64,000 nt of DNA from Salinicola avicenniae (GTDB lineage Bacteria > Pseudomonadota > Gammaproteobacteria > Pseudomonadales > Halomonadaceae), in NCBI RefSeq assembly GCF_023736115.1, contig NZ_JAKQZC010000005.1, positions 496,001 to 560,000 of the forward strand, in the 5' to 3' direction. Position numbers and translations under genes: made by a program. This document shows positions 47,462-56,727 of this stretch, in pieces; the stretch's first letter is position 1, and the number at the start of each line of letters is the position of its first letter. The notes beneath the pieces are model-generated. The model was not told the DNA's origin. It saw only the letters and a program-made list of their open reading frames with translations, and did no database searches.

Positions 47462-49498
47462 ATGTTTCCCAGTGGCGCACGCCCCGATTCCCGTGAAGTC
47501 AGAGACTTTCCCCACGCGATTACCGAACATCCGCTCGTGTGGATTCCATTGCCGAACGGCGTTCGACTGGCGGCCAGGCTTTGGCTGCCGGAAAACGCCG
47601 ACGACCATCCGGTACCGGCCGTGATCGAGTGCATACCCTATCGCCGTCGCGATGCCACCAGCGCCGACGACGAACGCATGCACCCCTATTTCGCCGGACA
47701 CGGCTACGCCGCCCTGCGGATCGATCTACGCGGCAGCGGCGACTCCGATGGCGTGCTGGAAGACGAATATCTCGCTGGCGAGCAGGATGACATCGTCGCC
47801 GCGATCGACTGGATCGCCCGCCAAACCTGGTGCGACGGCAACGTCGGCATGATGGGCATCTCCTGGGGCGGCTTCAATTCGCTGCAGGTCTCGGCCCGTC
47901 AACCGCCGGCGCTCAAGGCGATCATCGCAGTCGGCGCCACGGTCGATCGCTACCACGACGACGTCCACTACAAGGGCGGGGCAATCCTCAACGAGCATTT
48001 CGGCTGGGCAGCCTCTTCGCTCTCCTTCATGTCACGCCCGCCGGATAGCGAACTCCGTCCCGATTGGCGCGAATGCTGGCGTCAACGGCTGGAGCGACAG
48101 CCTTTTGTTGCCGAGAACTGGTTTACGCACCAGGCCCGAGACGACTACTGGCGCCAGGGTTCGGTATGCGAGGACTATACGCGCCTGCGCACGCCGATCC
48201 TGGCCGTCACCGGCTGGGCCGACGCCTATGTCAACTTCGTTGCCGAGCTGCTCGAGCACGCCGACTGCCCGCGACGCGGCATCGTCGGTCCGTGGCCGCA
48301 CGCCTATCCCCATGTCGCCATGCCGGGTCCAACCATCGGCTTCCTGCAGGAAGCCGTGCGCTGGTGGGACCACTGGCTGAAGGGCATCGACCGGGGCGTC
48401 ATGCAGGAACCCCTATATCGGGTCTACTGCCAGCAGTTCGCCGGTGCCGACAACCGCGCCCTGTCGATGCCGGGCGAATGGCTGGCGGAAGCCGAATGGC
48501 CGAGCGCAACCGTCACGCCCGAGCGTTGGCATCTGCGCGACGGCCGTCTCACCCGGGACCCGGCGGCGATAGCCAGACATGTCGTGTCGCTGCGCGCGCC
48601 ACAGGACACCGGCTGGCAAGGGGGTGAATACATCCCCCATTGCAGTGGGCCGGAAATCGCCGGCGACCAGCGACTCGACGACGCCCGTTCGCTCTGCTTC
48701 GACACGACAATTCCCGAGGCGGGGTTGGTGCTGCTCGGTCGGCCCGTGCTGAACCTGCGTGTCAGCGTCGACCAACCCCAGGCCAATCTGATCGTGCGGC
48801 TCTGCGATGTCGCGCCCGATGGCACCTCGCAGCGCGTCTCCTATGGCGTACTCAACCTATGTCATCGCCGTAGCCACTCGACACCGGAAGCGGTACCGGT
48901 CGACACCCCGCTCGATGTCGCCATCCCTCTCAACCAGCTCTGCCACCGTTTTCTGCCGGGGCAGCGGCTACGCGTCTCGGTGACTACCGATTACTGGCCT
49001 CTAGTCTGGCCAAGCCCACGAGCGGTCCGACTCACTATCGACGAGCGCGCCAGCTGGCTTGATCTGCCACATCGAGGCAGCAACGGACTGCCGGCGCCGA
49101 TCTTCGAGCCTGCCGTGTACGCAGGCCCCGTGCAGCATCAGGTCACGCGCACCGGCGACAACCAGCGCACGCTGACCCAGGCGCTGGAAGATGACTGGAG
49201 TCGACTGGAAATCATCGACGACTTCGGGGAAGTCAGCTATGACCACGGCCTGGTCAATAGTGCCAGCGCCCATGAGCGCTACGGTATCGATCCACGAGAC
49301 CCGGCGACGGCACGCATGAGCAAGAACTGGACTCAGCATTTTCGGCGTGATGGGTGGAACGCGCATACCGAGACCCAAGCCAGTCTGCTTTGCGATACCG
49401 AGTTCTTCTATCTCGAGGCAACGCTAAAAGCCTTCGCCGGCGACGAGTGCCTCGTGGAACGACACTGGAAACAGCGCATCCCTCGCCATTACGTCTGA
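47462..49498 (+). CDS. CocE/NonD (X-Pro dipeptidyl-peptidase S15) family hydrolase
   Basis: A 678-residue serine hydrolase. The catalytic domain has the GISWGGFNS nucleophile elbow, an Asp in GWADAYVNFV and a His in GPWPHAYP, in the order of the CocE/X-Pro dipeptidyl-peptidase fold. A C-terminal jelly-roll domain follows (RPVLNLRVSVDQPQANLIVRL, FLPGQRLRVSVTTDYWPL). CocE relatives cleave esters or amides such as cocaine and acyl or prolyl substrates. It has no signal, so it is probably cytosolic. GAGGAG supports the ATG at 47462. It follows the binding protein by 78 bp on the same strand, suggesting that the imported compound is an amide or ester. Confidence 0.88.
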   Translation: MFPSGARPDSREVRDFPHAITEHPLVWIPLPNGVRLAARLWLPENADDHPVPAVIECIPYRRRDATSADDERMHPYFAGHGYAALRIDLRGSGDSDGVLEDEYLAGEQDDIVAAIDWIARQTWCDGNVGMMGISWGGFNSLQVSARQPPALKAIIAVGATVDRYHDDVHYKGGAILNEHFGWAASSLSFMSRPPDSELRPDWRECWRQRLERQPFVAENWFTHQARDDYWRQGSVCEDYTRLRTPILAVTGWADAYVNFVAELLEHADCPRRGIVGPWPHAYPHVAMPGPTIGFLQEAVRWWDHWLKGIDRGVMQEPLYRVYCQQFAGADNRALSMPGEWLAEAEWPSATVTPERWHLRDGRLTRDPAAIARHVVSLRAPQDTGWQGGEYIPHCSGPEIAGDQRLDDARSLCFDTTIPEAGLVLLGRPVLNLRVSVDQPQANLIVRLCDVAPDGTSQRVSYGVLNLCHRRSHSTPEAVPVDTPLDVAIPLNQLCHRFLPGQRLRVSVTTDYWPLVWPSPRAVRLTIDERASWLDLPHRGSNGLPAPIFEPAVYAGPVQHQVTRTGDNQRTLTQALEDDWSRLEIIDDFGEVSYDHGLVNSASAHERYGIDPRDPATARMSKNWTQHFRRDGWNAHTETQASLLCDTEFFYLEATLKAFAGDECLVERHWKQRIPRHYV

Positions 49499-49513
49499 GG
49501 CGTCGTGCCCTGC

Positions 49514-49550
49514 CACCCCGGGAGCTGGGACAGCGTCACGTCCCGGGGTG
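49514..49550. terminator. Bidirectional hairpin between the CocE-type and nitrilase-type genes
   Basis: CACCCCGGGA (49514-49523) pairs exactly with TCCCGGGGTG (49541-49550) in a 105-bp convergent gap. No T-run is adjacent. It could stop transcription from both sides. Confidence 0.55.
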
Positions 49551-49603
49551 AGCGAACCAGCACCGCCGGCGATTTCCTGTCACGCGCTCGGCGGTTCAAC
49601 CCG

Positions 49604-50473
49604 TCAGTCGTGGCGCGGTGGCGAGGCGTCTTCGCGTAGCTGTGCCGCCAGCAGTGACGCCACCAGCGGCGTATCGGCATCACGATGTGTGGGCATGGCG
49701 AAGCGCGCACGCGCGATGTCCGCCCGATCGATGACGGCACTGACGATCCCGCTCCCCGCCGCCGCACGGGCCAGCGGATGGCCGTCGACACCGACGATAC
49801 AGCTGCCTCCCCAAAAACGTCCGCCCTTCTCCTCTCCGTCACGATGTGCCATGACGATCGGCGTGCCGTAGACCATCGCGTAGAAGCGCAGACAGGCCAG
49901 CCAGTTGGCCTCATCGTCGAACTCGCCCTCGACCATACCCAGCGCCGAGTTGATCGGCGTGACGATCAGATCCGGCCGCCTGAGCATCGCGGCGTGAGCC
50001 AGTCCAGGATTCCAGAGATCGGCGCAGATCATGACGCCGCAGGCGAGCCCTCCGGCTTCGGCCTGCGTCAGTTGCCGTCCGGGCCGGAACAGTTTGCCCT
50101 CCTCGTGGCCGCCGTAGGTACACAGGTTCATCTTGCGATGTACGGCAACCACGCGACCGTCGCGCAAGCACGCAGCCGCATTGGCGTACTCGCCAGGCGC
50201 CACGCTTTCGACGAAGCCGACGACGCTGAGCATCTCGCCGCTCGCACGCGCCAACGCCAGCAATCGAGGATCATCGGGCTTCATGGCGACCTCCCTCACG
50301 GTGGCGCCAAGGTCGTAGCCGGTCAGCGAAAGCTCGGGAAATGCCAGCAGCGCAAGGCGACGCTCGCGGCCCTCGCGAATCAACTCGTGATGAATGGCGA
50401 GGTTGGCATCGACATCACCCAGACAGCAATTCATCTGGGCGGCACCGACAAGAGCGGATCGAGTCTCGTCCAT
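49604..50473 (-). CDS. Carbon-nitrogen hydrolase (nitrilase superfamily), copy 1
   Basis: A 289-residue nitrilase-superfamily enzyme. The catalytic triad is Glu47 in FPELSLTGY, Lys114 in VHRKMNL and Cys150 in MICADLWNPG. The superfamily hydrolyses nitriles, amides or carbamoyl groups; the subclass is not clear. It is a paralogue of the enzyme at 54492-55328, sharing HRK.NL.TYGG.EEGK, ICADLWNP and ELP/MPT.RDADTPL near the C terminus. It is divergent from the permease gene at 50746, and the shared gap carries the repeated operator-like motif. Confidence 0.9.
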   Translation of the reverse strand: MDETRSALVGAAQMNCCLGDVDANLAIHHELIREGRERRLALLAFPELSLTGYDLGATVREVAMKPDDPRLLALARASGEMLSVVGFVESVAPGEYANAAACLRDGRVVAVHRKMNLCTYGGHEEGKLFRPGRQLTQAEAGGLACGVMICADLWNPGLAHAAMLRRPDLIVTPINSALGMVEGEFDDEANWLACLRFYAMVYGTPIVMAHRDGEEKGGRFWGGSCIVGVDGHPLARAAAGSGIVSAVIDRADIARARFAMPTHRDADTPLVASLLAAQLREDASPPRHD

Positions 50474-50518
50474 GGGGGCTCCGCGAATACAGGGGGAGCC
50501 TTAACATACGCCATACGA

Positions 50519-50580
50519 CGATTGCATTGCACAATAGGTCTATGAGCATCAGCCATCGATCGCATTGCACATTACAATGC
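50519..50580. promoter_or_regulatory. Pair of operator-like motifs in the divergent nitrilase/permease promoter
   Basis: CGATTGCATTGCACA (50519-50533) recurs as CGATCGCATTGCACA (50557-50571), 38 bp apart. Each copy is also part of an inverted repeat with the same spacing: ATTG-N7-CAAT at 50521-50535 and GCATTG-N7-CAATGC at 50562-50580. Two equal dimer sites for one regulator are the simplest reading. Further along there are an AT-rich inverted repeat GTTAT-N10-ATAAC (50610-50629) and a direct repeat GGATTTA near 50632 and 50650. Confidence 0.65.
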
Positions 50581-50745
50581 CGGCTCCCGATGGCAGGCGC
50601 CGCTAGCGTGTTATTATCATTTTCATAACGTGGATTTATAAAAACGTTCGGATTTACAAACGCATTCACAACAATAACGGTGAGATCAGACAACTTCTCG
50701 CAAGAATCCCCACTGCCGTAACAGCAGAAGACAGAGGAATTGCCT

Positions 50746-51411
50746 GTGGAATTATTGCAGTACGCCCTTGATAACCTGGGGCTGCTCGGCACCCGTACGC
50801 TCGAGCACATCTCGCTGGTCGGCGTGGCCGTCGGCATCGCCACCCTGACAGGCGTTCCCATCGGCATCGCCATCACCCAGAACGAGCGCGTCGCCCGCGC
50901 CGTGCTCTACGTGGCCTCGATCATCGTCACGATCCCCTCGGTCGCCCTGTTCGGCGTGATGATCCCGATCCTGTCGCTGATCGGCCAGGGTATCGGCTAC
51001 CTGCCAGCGGTGATTGCGGTGCTGCTTTATTCGCAGCTGCCGATCATCCGCAATACCTATACGGCGATCCACAACGTCGATCCCGCCCTACGCGAGGCGG
51101 CACGCGGTGTGGGCATGAGTCAACGCCAGCGTCTACGCATGGTCGAGATTCCGCTGGCCGTACCAGTGATCATGGCCGGTGTTCGCACGGCAGTGGTGCT
51201 CAACATCGGCGTCATGGCAATTGCCGCCTATATCGGCGCCGGCGGGCTTGGCACCTTCATCAGCCGTGGCATCTCGCAATCCGACCCTCGCCAACTCATT
51301 CTCGGCGCCGTCGCCGTCAGCCTGCTGGCGATCATCGCCGACTACGCCCTGCTGGCACTCCAGAAGCGTCTGACGCCCAAGGGCATGGCTGTCTCCAGCG
51401 CCACCGCCTGA
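50746..51411 (+). CDS. Quaternary-ammonium ABC transporter permease 1 (OpuCB/YehW-like)
   Basis: A 221-residue permease with about five or six helices (LTGVPIGIAITQNERVARAVLYVASIIVTIPSVALFGVMIPIL). The EAA loop is PALREAARGVGMSQRQRLRMVEIPLAVPVIMAGVRTAVVLNIG. This small permease type belongs to OpuB/OpuC/OsmU importers of betaine, choline or carnitine. The likely start is the GTG at 50746, 6 nt from AGAGGAA; a TTG two codons earlier is too close to it. It is first in a permease-ATPase-permease-binding-protein order identical to E. coli yehWXYZ (OsmU). Confidence 0.92.
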   Translation: MELLQYALDNLGLLGTRTLEHISLVGVAVGIATLTGVPIGIAITQNERVARAVLYVASIIVTIPSVALFGVMIPILSLIGQGIGYLPAVIAVLLYSQLPIIRNTYTAIHNVDPALREAARGVGMSQRQRLRMVEIPLAVPVIMAGVRTAVVLNIGVMAIAAYIGAGGLGTFISRGISQSDPRQLILGAVAVSLLAIIADYALLALQKRLTPKGMAVSSATA

Positions 51412-51511
51412 GCCGGATGTCGCAAGCCACGAGCCATTTCGACATCGACGTCACACCCGTTACCGCGCTTCGTGGTACCGGCACCGGCCGGGCCACCCAC
51501 AAGGATAACTC

Positions 51512-52669
51512 ATGATTCGATTGGACAATCTGACCAAGGTTTTCGACACCCCGGACGGGGCCGTGGTTGCCGCCGACCATATCAGCATGGAAGTTCCCCG
51601 GGGGGAAATCTGCGTCCTCCTGGGCCCTTCCGGCTGCGGCAAGACCACCACATTGAAGATGATCAACCGCATCGTGCGCTCGACCTCCGGCAAGGTCTTT
51701 CTCGACGGCGAGGACACCAGCGGCCTCGATACCGAGGCACTGCGGCGCAACATTGGCTATGTCATCCAGCAGATCGGCCTGTTTCCGAACATGACGATCG
51801 AGGAGAACATTACCGTGGTGCCGAAGCTGCTGGGGTGGGACAAGCAGCGCTACAAGACCCGTGCCCGCGAGCTGATGGATATGATCGCCATGGATGCCGA
51901 GGCCTTCCTCAAGCGCTATCCCAGCGAACTTTCCGGCGGCCAACAGCAACGTATCGGCGTGGCTCGTGCTCTGGCGGCGGACCCGCCGGTCATGCTGATG
52001 GACGAGCCGTTCGGCGCCATCGACCCGATCAACCGCGCCGTGATCCAGGACGAGTTCCTCAAGATGCAGGCGGAACTCCAGAAGACGATCATGTTCGTCA
52101 GCCACGATATCGACGAGGCGATCAAGATGGGCGACCGCATCGCCATCTTCCGCGAAGGCAAGCTGGTGCAGTATTCGGAGCCGGACGAGCTGCTTTCCGC
52201 GCCGAAGAATACCTTCGTCGAATCCTTTCTCGGCGAAGATCGCGCCCTCAAGCGGCTCAATCTGGTCCGCGTGCGCGATGTCATCAGCGACGAGATCGGC
52301 ACGGTCGTCGGCAACGACACCCTGACCACCGCACGCGAGCGTATCGATGCCCACGGCTATCGCGACGCGATTCTGCTGGTCGACGACCGGCGCCGGCCGA
52401 TCGGTGTGATCTCGCGCGACACAACCGGTAGCCACCAGGGCTACTGTCGCGATCACATGCGTGGGCTGCCGGCCGTGGTCAATCTCGGTGACGACCTGCG
52501 CAAGGTGGCCTCGCTGATGTTCGCCCACGACACCACCTGGCTGCCGTGCGTCGATGACAACGGCACGCTATGCGGTCAAATCACCCAGCGCGATATGACC
52601 CATCACCTCGGCTCCCGCTACCGCGCACGTCGCAGCGCGGCGGACAGCGAAAAGCCGGTGGGGAGTTGA
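51512..52669 (+). CDS. Quaternary-ammonium ABC transporter ATPase with CBS pair (OpuCA/YehX-like)
   Basis: A 385-residue ATPase. It has Walker A GPSGCGKTTTL, Q-loop VIQQIGLFPNM, signature LSGGQQQRIGVARAL and Walker B VMLMDEPFGAID. The C-terminal third is a tandem CBS module (about 255-375: AILLVDDRRRPIGVIS, VASLMFAHDTTWLPCVDDNGTLCGQITQRDMTHHL), which in OpuA senses ionic strength or nucleotides. This suggests osmotic gating of transport. Its stop is 3 bp before the second permease gene. Confidence 0.94.
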   Translation: MIRLDNLTKVFDTPDGAVVAADHISMEVPRGEICVLLGPSGCGKTTTLKMINRIVRSTSGKVFLDGEDTSGLDTEALRRNIGYVIQQIGLFPNMTIEENITVVPKLLGWDKQRYKTRARELMDMIAMDAEAFLKRYPSELSGGQQQRIGVARALAADPPVMLMDEPFGAIDPINRAVIQDEFLKMQAELQKTIMFVSHDIDEAIKMGDRIAIFREGKLVQYSEPDELLSAPKNTFVESFLGEDRALKRLNLVRVRDVISDEIGTVVGNDTLTTARERIDAHGYRDAILLVDDRRRPIGVISRDTTGSHQGYCRDHMRGLPAVVNLGDDLRKVASLMFAHDTTWLPCVDDNGTLCGQITQRDMTHHLGSRYRARRSAADSEKPVGS

Positions 52670-52672
52670 GCC

Positions 52673-53407
52673 ATGCCGATCCGATCGCTATCCAGCGCTC
52701 TCAAGCTCGGCGCCGCGATACTCCTGTTCTTGGCCGGGGTCTGGGCCCAGGCCAGCGGCCTGGTCGATGAATTCCGCTTCTACTGGCCCGATATCCGATA
52801 TCTATCGGTGCAGCACCTATGGCTGACCGCGATCTCTGGCGGGCTGGCTGTCGTCGTTGCAGTGCCGCTGGGCGTTCTGCTGTCTCGGCCGAGCGTCTCC
52901 CGCTGGGCGGAGTCGCTGATGCAGTTGCTCAATGTGGGCACGACGATACCGACACTAGCGGTACTCGCGCTCTCGATGAGCTTTCTCGGCATCGGCACGG
53001 CCCCGGCGATCTTCGGGTTGTTCGTGGCGACGCTGCTACCGATCGCCCGCAACACCTATGTCGGGCTGCGCAGTGTCTCCCCCGCGCTGATGGAAGCCGC
53101 TGCGGGCATCGGCATGTCCCCGCTGCAACGCCTGCTGCGCGTCGAACTGCCCAATGCGCTCTATGTCATCTTCGCCGGCATCCGCACGGCGCTGGCGATC
53201 AACATCGGTACCGTCCCGTTGGCATTCCTGATCGGTGCCGGGGGCCTGGGCGAGCTGATCTTCACTGGTATCGATCTCTACGACACGGTGATGATGCTAT
53301 CGGGGGCGATACCGACTGCGCTGCTCGCCGTGCTGGTCGACGTGATGATCGCCTTGATTACGTTCCTGGTGGTACCGCGCGGGGTGAACCCGGCCCGCCA
53401 GCGCTGA
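52673..53407 (+). CDS. Quaternary-ammonium ABC transporter permease 2
   Basis: A 244-residue permease homologous to the one at 50746. An N-terminal hydrophobic segment (GAAILLFLAGVWAQASGL) is followed by a core with NVGTTIPTLAVLALSMSFLGIG and the EAA loop PALMEAAAGIGMSPLQRLLRVELPNALYVIFAGIRTALAINIG. GGLGELIFTGIDLYDT is the conserved last part. It forms the channel with permease 1. It is shorter than E. coli YehY. The ATG follows the ATPase stop by 3 bp. Confidence 0.92.
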   Translation: MPIRSLSSALKLGAAILLFLAGVWAQASGLVDEFRFYWPDIRYLSVQHLWLTAISGGLAVVVAVPLGVLLSRPSVSRWAESLMQLLNVGTTIPTLAVLALSMSFLGIGTAPAIFGLFVATLLPIARNTYVGLRSVSPALMEAAAGIGMSPLQRLLRVELPNALYVIFAGIRTALAINIGTVPLAFLIGAGGLGELIFTGIDLYDTVMMLSGAIPTALLAVLVDVMIALITFLVVPRGVNPARQR

Positions 53408-53516
53408 GAAGCCGCTCTGACGCAGAGACGGCATGAGACGACAAGACGTCTGACCGACGACAACACGGGATATCGACAACGACTGTGGATATCCGAGACA
53501 ACCTGGGAGATGACTC

Positions 53517-54392
53517 ATGAAACACCTGATGACCGGATTTCTGACCGCCGCCCTCTTTGCGACCGGCAGCGCCAGCGCCGACATTACCGTTGGTGGCAAG
53601 AACTTCACGGAGCAACAGATTCTCGCCAGCATGACGACACAGTATCTGGAAGCGCTCGGCTACGATGTCGACACGCGGGCCGGCATGGGATCTGCCGTGT
53701 TGCGCCGCGCTCAGGAGAACGGACAGATCGATCTCTACTGGGAATACACGGGCACCTCGCTGATCACCTACAACAAGGTGACCGAGAAGCTGTCGCCCGA
53801 GGAGACCTACGCACGGGTCAAGCAGCTCGACGCCGAAAAAGGTCTGGTATGGCTCGAACCGTCCGAGGCCAACAACACCTATGCGCTGGCCATGCGTCGT
53901 GACGATGCCGAGGCTCGCGACATCGATTCGATCGCGGACCTGGCCGATACGATCAACGGCGGCGAGGCTTTGACCTTTGCCTCCAATGCCGAATTCTATG
54001 CCCGCGATGATGGTCTGCGGCCGCTACAGGAGACCTACGGTTTCGAATTCGGTCGTCCCAACATCAAGCGTATGGATTTCGGCCTCACGCTGCCGGCACT
54101 GCGCGACGAGCAGGTCGATGTCTCCATCGCCTACTCCACGGACGGGCGCATTCCCGCGTACGACCTGGTCGTTCTGGACGATAACGAGCAGTTCTTTCCC
54201 AACTACGCGCTGACACCGGTCGCACGCCAGGAGACGCTCGACGAGAACCCCGAACTGGCCGAGCAGATGAACGCCATTTCGGCGCTACTGGATGACGAAA
54301 TCATGGCGTCTCTCAATGCCAGCGTCGACGTCGAGGGCGATAACATCGAAGACGTTGCCCATGATTTCCTGGTCGAGCACGACCTGATCTAA
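53517..54392 (+). CDS. Quaternary-ammonium ABC transporter binding protein (OsmF/YehZ-like)
   Basis: A 291-residue periplasmic binding protein; the signal peptide ends at TGSASADI. ITVGGKNFTEQQILA, VLRRAQENGQIDLYWEYTGTS and ASNAEFYARDDGLRPLQETYGF match the OpuAC family. It is the direct partner of the core genes just upstream. The orphan paralogue at 46481 is alignable throughout, so the system has two receptors, perhaps for two related ligands. The ligand (betaine, choline, carnitine, DMSP or another) cannot be fixed from the sequence. Confidence 0.92.
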   Translation: MKHLMTGFLTAALFATGSASADITVGGKNFTEQQILASMTTQYLEALGYDVDTRAGMGSAVLRRAQENGQIDLYWEYTGTSLITYNKVTEKLSPEETYARVKQLDAEKGLVWLEPSEANNTYALAMRRDDAEARDIDSIADLADTINGGEALTFASNAEFYARDDGLRPLQETYGFEFGRPNIKRMDFGLTLPALRDEQVDVSIAYSTDGRIPAYDLVVLDDNEQFFPNYALTPVARQETLDENPELAEQMNAISALLDDEIMASLNASVDVEGDNIEDVAHDFLVEHDLI

Positions 54393-54414
54393 GCCCCGTT
54401 CCCCAGCTCGCTCA

Positions 54415-54436
54415 CGGCCCCGCGATGACGGGGCCG
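54415..54436 (+). terminator. Hairpin after the binding-protein gene
   Basis: CGGCCCCG (54415-54422), loop CGATGA and CGGGGCCG (54429-54436) form a perfect stem, followed by CTCCTGTCCT. It would limit read-through from the transporter genes into the second nitrilase gene. Confidence 0.65.
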
Positions 54437-54491
54437 CTCCTGTCCTATCTCCGGAACCGCCCCGGCGGCTCCTTGCCGCGGAGACAACATC

Positions 54492-55328
54492 ATGCAGGCG
54501 ACCAGGCCTCCCCTTCATGTCGGCGCCGTGCAGCTCAACAGCACGTTGGGCGAGATTGAGCGCAATACCGAAGCCCATCGTCAATGGATCGCCGAGGCCC
54601 GTCGCCGCGACATCGAACTGCTGGTGTTTCCCGAGCTTTCGCTGACCGGCTACGCCCTTGGCCTGAGCACCCCGCGGGTAGCTTGCGCACGCAACGATCC
54701 GCGACTCGTCGACCTGGCGTCCAGCACAGGCGAGATGCAAGTGATGGTCGGGTTCGTCGAGGCCGCCGGCCCCGGCGAATACTACAACGCCATGGCGATC
54801 CTCCAGCATGGGCGGGTCGTCGACGTGCACCGCAAGCTCAATCTGCCGACTTACGGCGGCCTCGAAGAGGGAAAGTGGTTCCATCGCGGACGCCACCTGA
54901 CGCCGACCCGGCCGCGGCAGGATTGGTGTGCGACGACGCTGATCTGTGCAGACCTATGGAATCCCGCACTGGTCCACGCCGCCCTGCTGGCGCGTCCCGA
55001 CATCCTGTGCGCCCCAATCAACTCCGCTTCTCACATCGTCAGCCAGGGGTTCTCGAACGAAGAGAACTGGCCACTCAATCTACGTTTCTACGCCATGACC
55101 TACGGCACGCCGGTGATCATGGCCAACCGCTTCGGCCCCGAGGGCGAGCACCATTTCTGGGGTGGCAGCCAAATTCTCGGCCCACGAGGGGAAAGGCTCG
55201 CGGAAGCGGCGGCGGGCGAAACCTTGATCGACGCCGAGCTCGATCCTCAGGCCATCGAGATCGCCCGCTTCGAGCTGCCGACGCTGCGGGATGCCGATAC
55301 GCCCTTGATTCGCGAACTGCTGACCTGA
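54492..55328 (+). CDS. Carbon-nitrogen hydrolase (nitrilase superfamily), copy 2
   Basis: A 278-residue enzyme with the triad Glu48 in FPELSLTGY, Lys115 in VHRKLNLPTYGG and Cys152 in LICADLWNP. It is paralogous to the minus-strand copy 4 kb upstream; sequence between motifs differs enough that substrate ranges may differ. It probably hydrolyses an amide, nitrile or carbamoyl compound brought in by the adjacent importer, by inference from position. It starts 99 bp after the binding-protein stop, beyond a terminator hairpin, and is followed 56 bp later by the MmgE/PrpD gene. Confidence 0.9.
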   Translation: MQATRPPLHVGAVQLNSTLGEIERNTEAHRQWIAEARRRDIELLVFPELSLTGYALGLSTPRVACARNDPRLVDLASSTGEMQVMVGFVEAAGPGEYYNAMAILQHGRVVDVHRKLNLPTYGGLEEGKWFHRGRHLTPTRPRQDWCATTLICADLWNPALVHAALLARPDILCAPINSASHIVSQGFSNEENWPLNLRFYAMTYGTPVIMANRFGPEGEHHFWGGSQILGPRGERLAEAAAGETLIDAELDPQAIEIARFELPTLRDADTPLIRELLT

Positions 55329-55384
55329 ACGCCGCCCCTTCTCGGTGCGCACTTTATTATCCAGCCCCCTCAGGATTTGCCACC

Positions 55385-56686
55385 ATGTCCGATTTCGACC
55401 CGATTGACTGGATCGCACGTTTCGACCCCGACACGCTCGATGACGCCAACCTGCACGCCGCCAAGCGCTGCCTGCTGGATCTGCTTGGGGTAGCCGCGGC
55501 GGCCACGGATACCGAACTGGCGAAGATTGCCACGCGCTATGTGAGCGTTCAGCACGCGGGCGCCCGGCCCCTGCTGTTCGCCCGCGGAAGTGCCTCGGAA
55601 ACCGGCGTGGCGCTACACGGCGCCTGGCTGATCGATGCCCTGGATGCCCACGATGGCCAGGTGCTGACCAAAGGTCACGCTGGCGTCGCCCTCTTGCCGG
55701 GCCTGCTGGCGTATGCCGAAGCCGAGTCACTCTCCGGACGCGCTTTTCTCGGCCTGCTCGCCCTCGGCTACGAAATTGCCACTCGCGCGGGCATTGCCCT
55801 GCACGCGACAGCCTGCGACTACCACACCTCGGGAGCCTGGAACGCACTGGCCGTGGCGGCCCTAGGCGGCAAGCTGATCGGACTCGACCGGGACCAGCTA
55901 CGCGAAGCGCTGGGAATCGCCGAGTTCTACGGCCCGCGTAGTCAAATGATGCGCTGTATCGAACATCCGACGATGGTCAAGGACGGCTCCGGCTGGGGTG
56001 CCATGGCCGGGGTAGCGGCAAGCCTGCTCGCTCGCGAAGGCTTCACCGGCGCCCCTGCCATCACCGTGACGGGTAACGATGTCGACGATATCTGGCAAGA
56101 TCTCGGTCAGCGCTGGTATCTGCAGGAGCAGTATTTCAAGGCCTATCCGGTCTGCCGATGGGCACAGCCCGCCGTCGAGGCCGCCCTGTCACTACGCGAC
56201 GCGGTCGGGGATGCCGCGCGCATCGTCCAGATCGACGTCCACACCTTTCACGAGGGGGTCTGTCTGGCTACCGCCAATCCCGAGACCACCGAAGCGGCAC
56301 AATACAGCCTGCCCTGGCCCGTCGCCTGTGCCGTGGCCACCGGGCAGGTCAATGCCTCCAGCGTCACCGACTCGCTGACAGACCCAGCGCTGCAGGCGCT
56401 CGCCCGCCGCATCGTCATGCACCGACACGCCGACTACGATGCCCGCTTCCCTGCCGAGCGCTGGGCCCACGTCAACATGACGCTGACCGATGGGAGCGTT
56501 CTCGAGAGCCTACCCTGCGAGGCACGTGGCAACCCCTCCAACCCCTTGTCGGATCAAGAGCTCGAACACAAGTACCAGCGCCTCGCCGAGCCGGTACTCG
56601 GCGAGGCGGCATCTGGCCTGCGTGACACGGTCATGCGGCTCGAGCATGGTTCGGTGCGCGATCTGCTACGCTATCTGCGTCAATAA
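55385..56686 (+). CDS. MmgE/PrpD family protein
   Basis: A 433-residue member of the MmgE/PrpD (2-methylcitrate dehydratase, cis-aconitate decarboxylase) superfamily. The N terminus has HAAKRCLLDLLGVAAAAT, then HGAWLIDALDAHDGQVLTKGHAGVALLPGLLAYAEAESLSG and the LQEQYFKAYPVCRWAQPAVEAAL motif, all in family order. Members outside the methylcitrate pathway act on varied hydroxy acids, so the substrate is open. No prpB, prpC or acnD is near, which argues against the methylcitrate cycle. AGGA precedes the ATG. It probably shares a transcript with the nitrilase gene. Confidence 0.87.
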   Translation: MSDFDPIDWIARFDPDTLDDANLHAAKRCLLDLLGVAAAATDTELAKIATRYVSVQHAGARPLLFARGSASETGVALHGAWLIDALDAHDGQVLTKGHAGVALLPGLLAYAEAESLSGRAFLGLLALGYEIATRAGIALHATACDYHTSGAWNALAVAALGGKLIGLDRDQLREALGIAEFYGPRSQMMRCIEHPTMVKDGSGWGAMAGVAASLLAREGFTGAPAITVTGNDVDDIWQDLGQRWYLQEQYFKAYPVCRWAQPAVEAALSLRDAVGDAARIVQIDVHTFHEGVCLATANPETTEAAQYSLPWPVACAVATGQVNASSVTDSLTDPALQALARRIVMHRHADYDARFPAERWAHVNMTLTDGSVLESLPCEARGNPSNPLSDQELEHKYQRLAEPVLGEAASGLRDTVMRLEHGSVRDLLRYLRQ

Positions 56687-56727
56687 ATCTGACACGGCCA
56701 GCGAGATCAACCGAACGAGGTCAACGG

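Noticed and set aside
50610-50629. Fur box in the AT-rich part of the permease promoter
   Set aside because: TTATTATCATTTTCATAA partly resembles the Fur consensus, but the match is loose and the genes have no iron link.
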